Part shown: piece by piece, positions 17,368 to 25,734 of the stretch | Layout: each line of letters starts with the position of its first letter | Numbering within the stretch: position 1 is the first letter of the stretch | Assembly (NCBI GenBank): GCA_965219705.1 | Contig: OZ244789.1 | Span: 1,054,001-1,118,000, forward strand | DNA length: 64,000 nt | Direction of reading: 5' to 3' | Source of the DNA: JAJECS01 sp965219705 | GTDB lineage: Bacteria; Chloroflexota; UBA11872 | The notes under the pieces: model-generated | Seen by the model: the letters and a program-made list of their open reading frames with translations, nothing else | The model's database searches: none | What the model was told of the DNA's origin: nothing | Translations under genes and position numbers: made by a program

Positions 17368-17991
17368 TTATATCCGACCCTCGGCGGCATCCAGGGCATC
17401 CCGATACAGCCCGTGGCGTCGTATGTAGGCGGCGACGCCGCGGGGCACCAGGCCGTCAAGCGAGCCATCCGCCGCCACGCATCGCCGCACGTCGGAGGCG
17501 GAGACGTCACTGGCCGCGTCGTGCAGGATGCGCACTCGATTTGCCGCCGCGGGATCCTTGTGGAGCAGCTCGGCAGGCGGCGCGGCGGGATAGCCGGGCC
17601 GCGCGACGGCCACGACTTCGCTGAGCTCGAAGATGGCCGGTGTATCGCGCCACGCCGACATCGCTCGAAGGGCGTCAGTCCCGACGATGAGCACGAAGGC
17701 ATCGTCCGGATGGGTTTGGGCGAGCACGCGCAACGTGTCGACCGTGTAGGAGGGGGCTGGGCGCGTGAGCTCAAGGTCGTGGACTTCCAGCCAGGGCCGG
17801 TCACGCACCGCCAGCCGGCACATGGCCAAGCGATGGGCGGCTGACGCGTGCGGCGCTCCCCGCAACGGGGAGCGGGCCGCCGGAACGAGCCAGACGCGGT
17901 CGAGCGCGCACGCGGCCTTGACTTGCCGCGCCACGGCGAGATGCCCGCAATGCACCGGATCGAAGGTGCCGCCGAAGAGCCCGATGCGCAC
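17368..17991 (-). CDS. nadD: Nicotinate-nucleotide adenylyltransferase
   Basis: NadD transfers AMP from ATP to nicotinate mononucleotide in NAD synthesis. The 207-residue product begins MRIGLFGGTFDPVHCGHL, the nucleotidyltransferase signature with the catalytic His pair, and ends with SASDVRRCVA, the ATP-binding SxTxxR-like motif. GTG 17991 gives the family-typical N-terminus; GTG 17997 is an alternative lying one base after the upstream stop. Gene order (upstream oxidoreductase-like gene, nadD, rsfS, small membrane protein) on the minus strand suggests one operon. Confidence 0.92.
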   Translation of the reverse strand: MRIGLFGGTFDPVHCGHLAVARQVKAACALDRVWLVPAARSPLRGAPHASAAHRLAMCRLAVRDRPWLEVHDLELTRPAPSYTVDTLRVLAQTHPDDAFVLIVGTDALRAMSAWRDTPAIFELSEVVAVARPGYPAAPPAELLHKDPAAANRVRILHDAASDVSASDVRRCVAADGSLDGLVPRGVAAYIRRHGLYRDALDAAEGRI

Positions 17992-17998
17992 GCGCACG

Positions 17999-18913
17999 CT
18001 ACCGCACGACGAGGTGGCGCGCGCGGCCGCTTTGCGAGGCGGCGAGCGCGGCGCGCACGAGCGCTGCGGTGCGCAGCGCGCTGGACAGGTTGGGCGCATC
18101 AGGAGGCGGGTGACCGGTCCGCACCGTGTGCACAAGGTCCCGCACGGCGTGCGCAAGGCCCTGGGCCGGACGCCAATCAACCGTCATCACGTCCGAACGC
18201 CCCGACCGGTGACGCGTGGCGGGGACGCACGCCGCGTCCATTGCCGCCTCGCTGAATCCCGTGAGCGTGGCCGTCGCGAGGCTTTCGGTCAGCGTCAGAC
18301 GCCGCTGGCCGTCGGTCAGCTGCACGACGGCTGACAGCCGAGCGGACGGGCTGTCCAACCGGCTGACCGCGAAGGCCGCGCTGCCGCGGGCGCCGAACTC
18401 CAGCGCGCCGGCGAGCGCCGACAGCGAGGCGGGCTCGCTCGATGCTCCGCCCCCGGCTTCCGCATAGACGCGCTGCGGCGGTTGGCTCATCAGGTGCGTC
18501 AGGATATCGAGCGTGTGCAGGGCCGCCGCAGGCACCAGGTCGTGGAACGGCGCGGTGACGTGCGCATGGATGAAGCGAGGCGCGGACAGCAGCCGGCGCG
18601 CGAGCCGCACGACGGGCGAGCTTCGCCACGGCAACGCCGCGAGCACCGGCGACCGCAGGTCGCGCAACGCCGAACGCTCACGCTGCGTGGCGCCCAGGGA
18701 TACGAGCGCGACGGGATCGATGAGCATGGGGACGGCGGTGGAGTCCACAGCCGTCAAGACCGCCGGCGGCCAAGCCGCGTCGTCGGCCAGGATGAGCGCC
18801 TGGGCGTCCTGGACCGGGACGAGTTCCAAGTCCTCAACGGTCGCCGCGGCGACGGCGTAGCGCCGCGCCACAAGGCCCTCACCCAACACAGCGACGCGCA
18901 CGGGGCGATCCAT
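17999..18913 (-). CDS. Gfo/Idh/MocA-like oxidoreductase, divergent
   Basis: The 304-residue product starts MDRPVRVAVLGEGLVARRYA, a Rossmann-type nucleotide-binding motif, and its later layout resembles Gfo/Idh/MocA proteins. The family's catalytic EKP-type lysine motif is not evident, and the segment between residues 30 and 90 is short and unusual, so it may be a non-catalytic relative. The ATG at 18913 is preferred to an upstream in-frame ATG, since the extra residues look non-coding. It ends one to seven bases before the nadD start and probably leads that operon. Confidence 0.55.
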   Translation of the reverse strand: MDRPVRVAVLGEGLVARRYAVAAATVEDLELVPVQDAQALILADDAAWPPAVLTAVDSTAVPMLIDPVALVSLGATQRERSALRDLRSPVLAALPWRSSPVVRLARRLLSAPRFIHAHVTAPFHDLVPAAALHTLDILTHLMSQPPQRVYAEAGGGASSEPASLSALAGALEFGARGSAAFAVSRLDSPSARLSAVVQLTDGQRRLTLTESLATATLTGFSEAAMDAACVPATRHRSGRSDVMTVDWRPAQGLAHAVRDLVHTVRTGHPPPDAPNLSSALRTAALVRAALAASQSGRARHLVVR

Positions 18914-19324
18914 AGCTATCGAATCTGCGTGTCGTGGGGCACTGTGCTTCCTTCGGCATGCGTCCGGTGGGTGCTTTCCGGGCATTCACCCTCACCCCCG
19001 TATCGTGGCACGGGGCAAGCTCTAACCCTCTCCCATCAAGAGACGTTCGCATAACCCTGAAAGGCCGGGTCTCAGGGCCGCCCGTGCGCCAAGCATTCAG
19101 CGCGCCTTTAGGTTCGACCGGACTGGATTCCGGCGTGCGCCGGAATGACGGAGGGGCTACGCAAAAGTCTCCATCAAGGGAGAGGGGACAGGATCGCAGC
19201 AGAAGCGTCGGAAAGCGCCTGACGCCGAGCAGATTTACCCGTTGCCAACCTGCGCGCCGACCCGTGCCGCGTCAACCGAGCGCTACGATGCGTCGGGCAT
19301 CACAGCGAGACTCGCGGAGCGGAC
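18914..19324. other. 411-bp intergenic stretch made largely of dispersed repeat
   Basis: No gene is supported here. Most of the interval (about 18987-19193) is a composite repeat whose modules recur at 24906-25100, 37661-37700 and 40385-40450. Confidence 0.7.
18987..19193. repeat. Composite palindromic repeat, copy A
   Basis: The order is CACCCTCACCCCCGTATCG, a CAAGAGACGTT block, a degenerate GGCCGGGTCTCAGGGCC palindrome, then GGTTCGACCGGACTGG joined to the palindrome ATTCCGGCGTGCGCCGGAAT (19127-19146). The 40 bases at 19111-19150 are identical to 40385-40424. Confidence 0.75.
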
Positions 19325-19534
19325 GTGGCCGAAACCCTGCGCCTAGAGGGCTGGGCTCTCATCCTGGGAGCTTCCAGCGGATTCGGCGCCGCGACGGCGC
19401 GGCTCAATCCCGGCGGACGGCTCACGCGGCCCGAGGATGTCGCCCAAGCCGTCGCGGCCATGGCGCTCAGCGAGACGAGCTGGATCTCGGGCAACATCAT
19501 CGGCGTCGACGCCGGTGAAAACCTGACCAGCTGA
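19325..19534 (+). pseudogene. Short-chain dehydrogenase remnant with internal deletion
   Basis: The 69-codon frame joins the start of a short-chain dehydrogenase/reductase to its end. Residues 9-24 (GWALILGASSGFGAAT) carry the N-terminal TGxxxGxG-type cofactor loop. From about residue 29, GGRLTRPEDVAQAVAAMALS leads into the family's C-terminal SWISGNIIGVDAGENL. Around 180 residues, including the catalytic Ser-Tyr-Lys, are missing without breaking the frame. An intact SDR is about 250 residues, so this cannot be an active enzyme. It lies between repeat-rich DNA and amt. Confidence 0.8.
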
Positions 19535-19678
19535 CCCCAACTATCCCCGCGCCCCACTCGGCCGCCCAAGTGGTTATGCTATGGCCCGAAAACGCATCCG
19601 GCCGCCGCTCGGGCGGTCGGCGGAGCTTGACCATGTGACGACCGCGCGGGGCCGACGACGATTCCCCCGCGTTCCAAT

Positions 19679-19713
19679 GGGAGCCCCCATGAGCAGCCGC
19701 GGCTGGTGCTCCC
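19679..19713 (+). promoter_or_regulatory. Hairpin in the amt leader
   Basis: GGGAGC (19679-19684) pairs with GCTCCC (19708-19713), and inside it CAGCC (19694-19698) pairs with GGCTG (19701-19705). It lies about 90 bases before the chosen amt start. An in-frame ATG at 19689 sits inside it. Confidence 0.4.
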
Positions 19714-19799
19714 CCATCGTTGGCGCGGCAATGGCCTGTGACCCGAGCATCGACGCTGGGTCGGAAGCGTCGTTTTACCTACACAGGAGCGTTTGCCCT

Positions 19800-21251
19800 A
19801 TGACGTTGCTCTGGTCGCGCGGTCAGCCTCGCTGGGCCGCGGCCGTCCGAATCCTGGCCGCCATTGCCATGGCTTTGGCTGCCTTTCTCATTGTCCGCGG
19901 CGCCCTCCTGGCCGCCGGCGATCCCGCCGGCGCCGACACCATCGAGGGCGATCCCGCCGCGGGCGTCGATTTCGTCTGGACCCTGATGTCCGGCGCGTTG
20001 GTGTTCTTCATGCAGGCCGGGTTTGCGTTGCTCGGCGCCGGCCTCATCCGAGCCAAGAACACCGTCAACTACCTGACCAAGAACATTTTGGACTTCGCGG
20101 CCGCCGGCTTGTCGTTCTGGGCCTTCGGCTACGCGTTCATGTTCGGCGGCTCGGATCTGCCCGGCATGGCCGATGGCAACGCCTTCATCGGCTTTTCCGG
20201 GTTCTTCCTGGTTCGCGACGCGTATGACGTGTCGACGGTCGGCTTCTGGTTCTTCCAGATGGTCTTTGCGGCCACCACCGCCACGATCGTCGCGGGCGCG
20301 GTGGCCGAGCGCACCAAGGTGACGGCCTATCTGGCCTATGGCTTCCTCGTCACGGCGCTGGTCTACCCCATCTACGGCCACTGGATGTGGGGCGGCGGCT
20401 GGCTGGGCGGCGAGCAGCTTGAATCGTGGGTCGGCGCCGCCGCGGTGGACTTTGCCGGATCCGGCGTGGTGCACACCATTGGCGGAGTCCTGGCGCTGGC
20501 CGGCGCCGCCACCGTCGGCGCGCGGCTGGGCAAGTACGGCCCCAACGGCGAAGTGCGGACGATTCGCGGTCACAACATGGTCTACGTCGTGATCGGGATG
20601 TTCATCCTCTTCTTTGGCTGGTTCGGCTTCAACGGCGGGAGCACGGTGGCGGGTAACGACCTGCGCATCGCGGTGATCATCACCAACACGTTCCTCGCCG
20701 GCGCCACCGGCGCCGTCATGGCCGCGTACGTCGGACTCGTGCGCACGGGCCGCATCAGCGCCGCCAACACCAGCAACGGCGCCCTGGCCGGTCTGGTGGG
20801 CATCACGGCGCCCTGCGCGTTCGTGGCGCCCTGGGCGGCGGTGATCATCGGCGCCGTCGCGGCGGTGTTGATGCTGGTGAGCCTGCACGTCGTCGAGCAC
20901 CGGCTGAAGATCGACGACCCCGTCGGTGCATCCTCGGTGCACGGCACCGCCGGCGTGTGGGGCCTGCTGGCCGTGGGCATCTTTGCCGACGGGACCTACG
21001 GCGACGTGAGCGGGTTCGTGGCCGGCAACGGCTCGCAGTTCGTGGCCCAGCTCATCGCCGCCATCGTGGCCGTCGCGTGGGCGCTGACCACCGGGCTGAT
21101 CCTCTTCAACGTCCTCAAGCGCACCGTGGGCCTGCGCGCATCGCGCGAGGAGGAGCTGAGCGGGTTGGACATGCCGGAGCACGGCGAGACGACGTATGCC
21201 GATGACGACGTCGCGCCCGATGCGGAACCGATGCCAAACCCGACGACCTAG
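19800..21251 (+). CDS. amt: Ammonium transporter
   Basis: Amt proteins conduct ammonium across the cytoplasmic membrane. The 483-residue product has a probable signal peptide (VRILAAIAMALAAFLIV) and then the eleven-helix Amt core. Recognisable pieces include the FVWTLMSGALVFFMQAGFAL block, YGHWMWGGGWL, DFAGSGVVHTIGG, GWFGFNGGS and SSVHGTAGVWGLLAVG, which holds a pore histidine. The tail after residue 440 is cytoplasmic and acidic. The ATG at 19800 has AGGAG about 10 bases upstream. No glnK-type PII gene is adjacent. A hairpin in the leader and a strong hairpin after the stop bound the unit. Confidence 0.94.
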   Translation: MTLLWSRGQPRWAAAVRILAAIAMALAAFLIVRGALLAAGDPAGADTIEGDPAAGVDFVWTLMSGALVFFMQAGFALLGAGLIRAKNTVNYLTKNILDFAAAGLSFWAFGYAFMFGGSDLPGMADGNAFIGFSGFFLVRDAYDVSTVGFWFFQMVFAATTATIVAGAVAERTKVTAYLAYGFLVTALVYPIYGHWMWGGGWLGGEQLESWVGAAAVDFAGSGVVHTIGGVLALAGAATVGARLGKYGPNGEVRTIRGHNMVYVVIGMFILFFGWFGFNGGSTVAGNDLRIAVIITNTFLAGATGAVMAAYVGLVRTGRISAANTSNGALAGLVGITAPCAFVAPWAAVIIGAVAAVLMLVSLHVVEHRLKIDDPVGASSVHGTAGVWGLLAVGIFADGTYGDVSGFVAGNGSQFVAQLIAAIVAVAWALTTGLILFNVLKRTVGLRASREEELSGLDMPEHGETTYADDDVAPDAEPMPNPTT

Positions 21252-21270
21252 TCGCGGTTCGGCATTCGAC

Positions 21271-21304
21271 GGGAGGGAGTGGGCTCGAGGGCCCGCTCCC
21301 TCCC
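21271..21304 (+). terminator. GC-rich hairpin after amt
   Basis: GGGAGGGAGTGGGC pairs with GCCCGCTCCCTCCC (14 pairs with one G-T) around the loop TCGAGG, 20 bases after the amt stop. There is no T-run, so it may work with Rho or protect the 3' end. Confidence 0.6.
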
Positions 21305-21390
21305 AGCACGGACTGCCGGAAGCGGGCAACCACGAGGGTTGCCCCGACACGGGCCGCCCCTCACGCGCGAGATGCTGATGAACGCTGGCT

Positions 21391-21450
21391 ATGCCGGCGG
21401 CCACATGGCGCCGGGATTCAGTCGCTACTGCGGATCGATTGCTCTCCTGA
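21391..21450 (-). pseudogene. Fossil 3' end of an FAD-linked oxidase gene
   Basis: On the minus strand this reads A-I-D-P-Q-stop-RLNPGAMWPPA-stop. It matches the C-terminus of the intact oxidase at 23459-24814 (AFDPAQRLNPGAMWPPR). The DNA aligns without gaps to 23461-23520, about 82 percent identical over 55 bases. The rest of the gene is absent here. Confidence 0.7.
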
Positions 21451-21488
21451 GCGAGTGCTGAACTCTCTCGAGCCTTGCTTGCACGCGG

Positions 21489-23063
21489 TCATACGTGCGG
21501 CCTGCCTGCCAGCAGCATCGGCAGCAACAGCATGCCGAGGATTGCAATCCCGGATGTCACTAGCAAACTTCTCCAAAGCGTGTCCACAACATATCCGTTC
21601 CAGAATCGCGGTTGGCAGCCGGAAATTCCACGCTCGGTTGCAAAAGCCGCGAAGATCCACAGGAAAGTCGTCACCGCCAAATCGACTGCAAAGGCGATTC
21701 GACGCGGATCTGAATCCGCTCCGCCCATATGGGTAAGGAATGCACGGCCCGTCCAGTAAGTCGTCATAGCCAGGGCGCTTCCGTGTTGTTCCGGCTCGCC
21801 ACTAACTATCGCCGCGCCTTCCGGGTTCAGATCGCCGTCTGCTAGGCCCAAGAACACCCACGGCCGGGAATCGCCCAGGACACCGATGGTCAACGTGTAT
21901 ACCTTGCCGCCACTTTCGGGAATCGGCTCAAATGCGAAATCCACGGATGTGTTACTGAATCTCGAACCGCGCACCTCAGCCCGACTCTCGCGAATTGCCT
22001 GGTTCGATCCTGTAGGTGTCAGCCGCGCAAAAACCTCAGCCGCTTCGCCCTCGGCACCGCCGTCAACGTAACTCCATACCTTGATCCGGCTTATGTTGTC
22101 CTGGTCCACCTGAAATCCTTGCTCAACCAGCGAAATGGGACCTGTATAGGAACGTGGCAGCCCTGATCCGATGATTTTACCCTCAAAGACCATATCCATG
22201 CGCTCGACATAGAGATTCGTTGCGTAGATCGATAGCAGTAGCAGCGGTGTCACTGCCATTGCCGATACTATCCACATCCAGCGTCTACCAACAGCCTGCC
22301 TATCAAGCGTTGAATCACCTACCGACAGTCTATGTCTTGCAGTCGACATGTCGATAAAGACAACAATCACGATGAGTACGGCCAAAAACTCCCAAGTTTC
22401 TTCAAGGAAATTACTCAGATAGTCATAATTCCACCAATTACCTACGTAGATTTTAGTCAAGTGATCCCGCACGAATGATCCCACGGCTAGCATGAACGCC
22501 AAAGCCGTCAGCAGCGCCCGTGCGGGATGACCACGCTGTGACACCCAGAAGACGTAGCTCCCTGGTGCCAACAGAAGAGCGGCGGCTGATGCGACTACGG
22601 CACGCCAGGCAAGAGGAAGGGTTTCTCCAAGGATGAGACTCTCAAGGTCTATTCGCTCGGAAAGATCTATGAAAGCGATCGACACGGCGCTGCCTGCTAC
22701 ACTGACCCATCCAATGATCCATAGCCATCGCGCGAGATAAATGGGTCGAGGTCGGAGAAGCTGTACGGCTCCGAGGATTGCGACAGCAATCAAGAGCCCT
22801 CCGGCATAGTTGCTTCCGGCAGATCGCTGTTTATAGAGACTCAGATTGCTAAGCCAGTCATTTGGCACTGGCAGTGCCAAGTCAATCGGATGGCTCACTG
22901 GTAACAGGAACAGCGCCACAAAATGCGCTGCGACAAATGCTGCCAGGAGCCGCCAGCGAAGGCGCTCCTGCGTTAGCACAAGGCGTGCCCACTTTGCGGC
23001 AGCCGAGATTGCTACAGTTGCAGCGCGTTGCCGATGCATGTGGTGCAGCCAGCCTTCAGCCAT
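21489..23063 (-). CDS. Polytopic membrane protein of unknown family
   Basis: I do not recognise this 524-residue protein. The first 280 residues hold about six or seven membrane segments, for example LLAAFVAAHFVALFLLPV, RWLWIIGWVSVAGSAVSIAF and EFLAVLIVIVVFIDM. An extracytoplasmic beta-rich region follows (about 300-430; SRIKVWSYVDGGAEGEAAEV and KVYTLTIGVLGDSRPWVFLG), and two more membrane segments close the protein. DNA composition is clearly less GC-rich than in neighbouring genes. The gene sits between a fossil and an intact 3' end of an FAD-linked oxidase, consistent with insertion. Start at 23063 is uncertain; the in-frame ATG at 23039 is possible. Confidence 0.7.
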   Translation of the reverse strand: MAEGWLHHMHRQRAATVAISAAAKWARLVLTQERLRWRLLAAFVAAHFVALFLLPVSHPIDLALPVPNDWLSNLSLYKQRSAGSNYAGGLLIAVAILGAVQLLRPRPIYLARWLWIIGWVSVAGSAVSIAFIDLSERIDLESLILGETLPLAWRAVVASAAALLLAPGSYVFWVSQRGHPARALLTALAFMLAVGSFVRDHLTKIYVGNWWNYDYLSNFLEETWEFLAVLIVIVVFIDMSTARHRLSVGDSTLDRQAVGRRWMWIVSAMAVTPLLLLSIYATNLYVERMDMVFEGKIIGSGLPRSYTGPISLVEQGFQVDQDNISRIKVWSYVDGGAEGEAAEVFARLTPTGSNQAIRESRAEVRGSRFSNTSVDFAFEPIPESGGKVYTLTIGVLGDSRPWVFLGLADGDLNPEGAAIVSGEPEQHGSALAMTTYWTGRAFLTHMGGADSDPRRIAFAVDLAVTTFLWIFAAFATERGISGCQPRFWNGYVVDTLWRSLLVTSGIAILGMLLLPMLLAGRPHV

Positions 23064-23458
23064 TCGCAGGGAACACGTTCCCTATCGGCTTAGCATAGAT
23101 GCTTCCAAGCTCGTCTACCGGCAACCGAAACTCTCAGCCCCGTGAGTCGAGGTCTCCCAGCCCCAGATTGCGTGCTTTATGTTCTCGCCATTCGAAGTGC
23201 AGGTTCCGCGCGTCATACCAACTGCAATCCTATATAGTCACTGCTGACTAACGGATTTCGCTGGTGATCTCCGAGTCATAAGCCAATTGCATAGGCGAAA
23301 ACCGGGCAAGAGTATCACCAACCGGGCTCTCGTATTCTGGATGAGCCGCTTGCCAATGTACTCCGTCTCGGTACGCCGTGCATCGAAATGCTGTGCGTGG
23401 ACCCTCCGCAGGTGTGCCCACAGGATCAAGCCGCCGCCGCGGCGGAAGTGAGCTTCAG
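23064..23458. other. 395-bp lower-GC gap with no gene recognised
   Basis: This interval is poorer in GC than the surroundings and contains TATATAG-like sequence near 23233. It probably holds the promoter of the minus-strand membrane-protein gene. Open frames crossing it belong to shadows of the oxidase. Confidence 0.5.
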
Positions 23459-24814
23459 TTACCTGGGCGGCCACATGGCGCCGGGATTGAGCCGCTGCGC
23501 CGGATCGAATGCCTGCTTGAGCGCGCGCATGGCGTCGAGCGTCGGTCGGGTCATGGCCTGCGACACGAAGTCGCGCTTGACCCTGCCGAGCCCGTGCTCG
23601 CCGGACAGCACGCCGCCGGCGGCCAGTCCGACGGCGGCGACGACCTCCAGCATGGCGGCGGCCGCCTCGCGCTCCGCCCGGTCGTTCGGGTCGTACAGCA
23701 TGTTGGGGTGGAGCGTGCCGTCGGCCGCGTGGCCAAAGATGGCCACGGGAACGCCGCGGCGCTCGGCTTCGTCCCGGATGCGCGCGTAGGTATCCGCCAG
23801 CGCTCGGCGGGGCACGCAGATATCCTCGCCGATCTTGGCGGGCCGGATGCGGCTGAGCGAGGCGGTGAGTCCCCGCCGCGCCGTCCACCAGCCCGCGGCG
23901 ACATCGGCACTCACCACCCGCACCCCATCGCCATGCTGGGCGAGAACATCCAGCAGCAGCCGCTCTTCCAACCGCACTGCCGCCGGGTCGCCGTCCAGCT
24001 CGACGAGCAGCACGGCGCCCGCGTCTGACGGCAGTCCGCGAGACCGCGCCCGCTCGATCGCCTGAATCGTCTGGGCATCGAGGAACTCAAGCTTGGCCGG
24101 CACGAGGCCCGCCTCGAGCAGCTTCGGCACCAAGCTCAGGGCGGCCGCCGGCGCCTCGAAGGCCGCCGCGCGCACGGCGCGAGCCGACGGCCGTGGGATG
24201 AGCCGCACCTCGATCCGGGTGACGATGCCCAGCGTGCCTTCCGAGCCGACGAGCGCATCGACCACCGGTCCATCCGCCGGGCGAGCGGCCTCGATCACCT
24301 CACCGCGCCCGGTGACGGCGCGCAGACGAGTCACGAAATCACGCGTGACGCCGTACTTGAAGGCGCTGGCGCCGCCTGCGTTGGTGGCCACGTTGCCGCC
24401 GAGCGTCGATCCCGCCTCGGAAGACGGGTCCGGCGGATAGCGCAGGCCGCGCGCCTCCGCGTAATCCCGGAAGGCGTGGGTGATAACCCCCGGCTGCACG
24501 ACCGCCCTTCGACTAGGCGCATCAAACTGCTCGATCGCCTGCATCCGATTGGTGTCGATGACCAAGGAATGGGGCGGGGGCACGGCGGAGGCGGCAAGGC
24601 TGGTCGCGCCGCCGCGCGCCAGGCACGGCGCGTCCGCGGCGGCCGCCGCCCGCACAAGTTGCTGCACCTCGGACTCTGACGCCGGGAATGCCACGACGGC
24701 CGGCTGGCCGCGAAATCCCATCGTGGCGTCGTAGGCATAGGTCCACAGCGCATCGGGATCATCGACGACGTTGCCGGCGCCAACGATGGCGCGCGCCCGG
24801 TCGGCCAGGTTCAC
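23459..24814 (-). CDS. FAD-linked oxidase, GlcD/D-lactate dehydrogenase type
   Basis: Enzymes of this family oxidise 2-hydroxy acids such as glycolate or D-lactate with FAD and pass electrons to the respiratory chain. The 451-residue product has the PP-loop FAD site (PCLARGGATSLAASA, then QPGVITHAFRDYAE), SEAGSTLGGNVATNAGG and VGSEGTLGIVTRIEVRLIP. Its C-terminal domain includes FGHAADGTLHPNM and GEHGLGRVKRDF, where a metal or substrate site lies. GTG 24814 is preferred because an upstream in-frame ATG (24880) lies inside a palindromic repeat. A fossil of the same 3' end is found at 21391-21450. The exact substrate is unknown. Confidence 0.9.
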   Translation of the reverse strand: MNLADRARAIVGAGNVVDDPDALWTYAYDATMGFRGQPAVVAFPASESEVQQLVRAAAAADAPCLARGGATSLAASAVPPPHSLVIDTNRMQAIEQFDAPSRRAVVQPGVITHAFRDYAEARGLRYPPDPSSEAGSTLGGNVATNAGGASAFKYGVTRDFVTRLRAVTGRGEVIEAARPADGPVVDALVGSEGTLGIVTRIEVRLIPRPSARAVRAAAFEAPAAALSLVPKLLEAGLVPAKLEFLDAQTIQAIERARSRGLPSDAGAVLLVELDGDPAAVRLEERLLLDVLAQHGDGVRVVSADVAAGWWTARRGLTASLSRIRPAKIGEDICVPRRALADTYARIRDEAERRGVPVAIFGHAADGTLHPNMLYDPNDRAEREAAAAMLEVVAAVGLAAGGVLSGEHGLGRVKRDFVSQAMTRPTLDAMRALKQAFDPAQRLNPGAMWPPR

Positions 24815-24861
24815 CGGCCCAGGCCGCCGTGACGGGCGTCGCCACAGTGGCGATGCCTGAC

Positions 24862-24884
24862 ACCTTTGCCCCGAGGGCAAAGGT
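24862..24884. repeat. 10-bp perfect palindrome with 3-base loop
   Basis: ACCTTTGCCC (24862-24871), CGA, then GGGCAAAGGT (24875-24884). It lies just upstream of the FAD-linked oxidase. Confidence 0.65.
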
Positions 24885-24905
24885 CTGCGCCCCGAGGCGT
24901 GACGG

Positions 24906-25100
24906 CACCCTCACCCCAACCCTCTCCGATCAAGAGACGTTTGCAGAACCCTGAAAGGGCGGGTCTGAGACCCGCCCCTACGCCAAGCGTCCAGCGCCTC
25001 CAGGTTCGACCGGACTGGATTCCTGCCCCGTATCGAGTACGGGGCAGGCTTTGCGCCGGAATGACGGAGAGGAGACGACAAGCTGTCATCAAGGGAGAGG
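24906..25100. repeat. Composite palindromic repeat, copy B, with nested palindrome
   Basis: The module order matches copy A: CACCCTCACCCC, CAAGAGACGTT, GGGCGGGTCTGAGACCCGCCC, then GGTTCGACCGGACTGGATTCC (25003-25023). The loop of the ATTCC palindrome has been replaced by an 11-bp inverted repeat (CCTGCCCCGTA, TACGGGGCAGG; 25022-25048) before CGCCGGAATGACGG resumes. Confidence 0.75.
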
Positions 25101-25208
25101 GGCCCGGTCCGGTCGAGCGGGAGCGTAGGGACCCCGGACACGTTTGGCGCCGGCGTGCCCGCACGGCGCGTTGGTCACCATGCCGGCCGCCTGGGCGATA
25201 GACGCAGT

Positions 25209-25228
25209 TGTTCGGTATATGTATGGTA
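25209..25228 (+). promoter_or_regulatory. 20-bp motif shared with 6545-6564
   Basis: TGTTCGGTATATGTATGGTA differs at one position from 6545-6564. It overlaps the proposed start of the ImmA/IrrE-type protease, so it is either promoter/operator or conserved coding sequence. Confidence 0.4.
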
Positions 25229-25734
25229 CTGCGGTGCAAACTCCCGGCATTGCCCGCCAGCGGATCGGCCAGATGGCCGCGAGGCTGCGGTTCATGCCCG
25301 GCGGATGGGGCTGGGCCCCGATCATCGACGTCCCGGGATACGCGGCCCAGCGCCGCCTCGTGCGGCCGATCACGCTGCCGCTGCCGGCCGGACTGGAAGC
25401 CGTGCTGGTGCCCCGCCGCACCGGGTTGCCGCTGCTGATCGTGGGCGCGCACGCTCCCGCCGCGCGGCAAAACTTCAGTGCAGCGCACGAACTCGGGCAC
25501 CTGACGCTGCATCAGGGGCCGGCCGGCGCGTCCCGTTCCCGGTCCGCCCACCGGCGGGCCGAGTGGGAAGCCGACCGATTTGCCGTCGAACTGCTGTTGC
25601 CAACCGCCCTCATGCAACGCTACGCGCTGAACGCGCGCGAGCGCATCGATGACTTGGCGGCCAGGCTCGTCGTGCCTCCGGCCGTCCTGCGGCGGCGTCT
25701 CCGCGAGATGGCTGCGGCTAAGACGCCTTCTTGA
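25219..25734 (+). CDS. ImmA/IrrE family metallo-endopeptidase
   Basis: This is a zinc protease of the ImmA/IrrE (COG2856) family, members of which cut repressors in mobile elements or in the DNA-damage response. The zinc motif HELGH falls at residues 90-94 counted from the ATG at 25219, and the third ligand region is EWEADRFAVELLLP. The protein has about 171 residues and no helix-turn-helix domain. The start is uncertain: in-frame ATGs lie at 25144, 25180 and 25273, and the region around 25219 carries a motif repeated at 6545. No partner repressor gene is adjacent. The 3' end overlaps the convergent small gene by 17 bases. Confidence 0.82.
   Translation: MYGTAVQTPGIARQRIGQMAARLRFMPGGWGWAPIIDVPGYAAQRRLVRPITLPLPAGLEAVLVPRRTGLPLLIVGAHAPAARQNFSAAHELGHLTLHQGPAGASRSRSAHRRAEWEADRFAVELLLPTALMQRYALNARERIDDLAARLVVPPAVLRRRLREMAAAKTPS

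Larger units (their letters stand above)
24815..25218. other. 404-bp intergenic stretch, mostly repeats
   Basis: The interval holds a 10-bp palindrome (24862-24884), composite repeat copy B (24906-25100) and the motif at 25209-25228. No gene is supported apart from a possible longer N-terminus of the protease at 25219. Confidence 0.7.
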
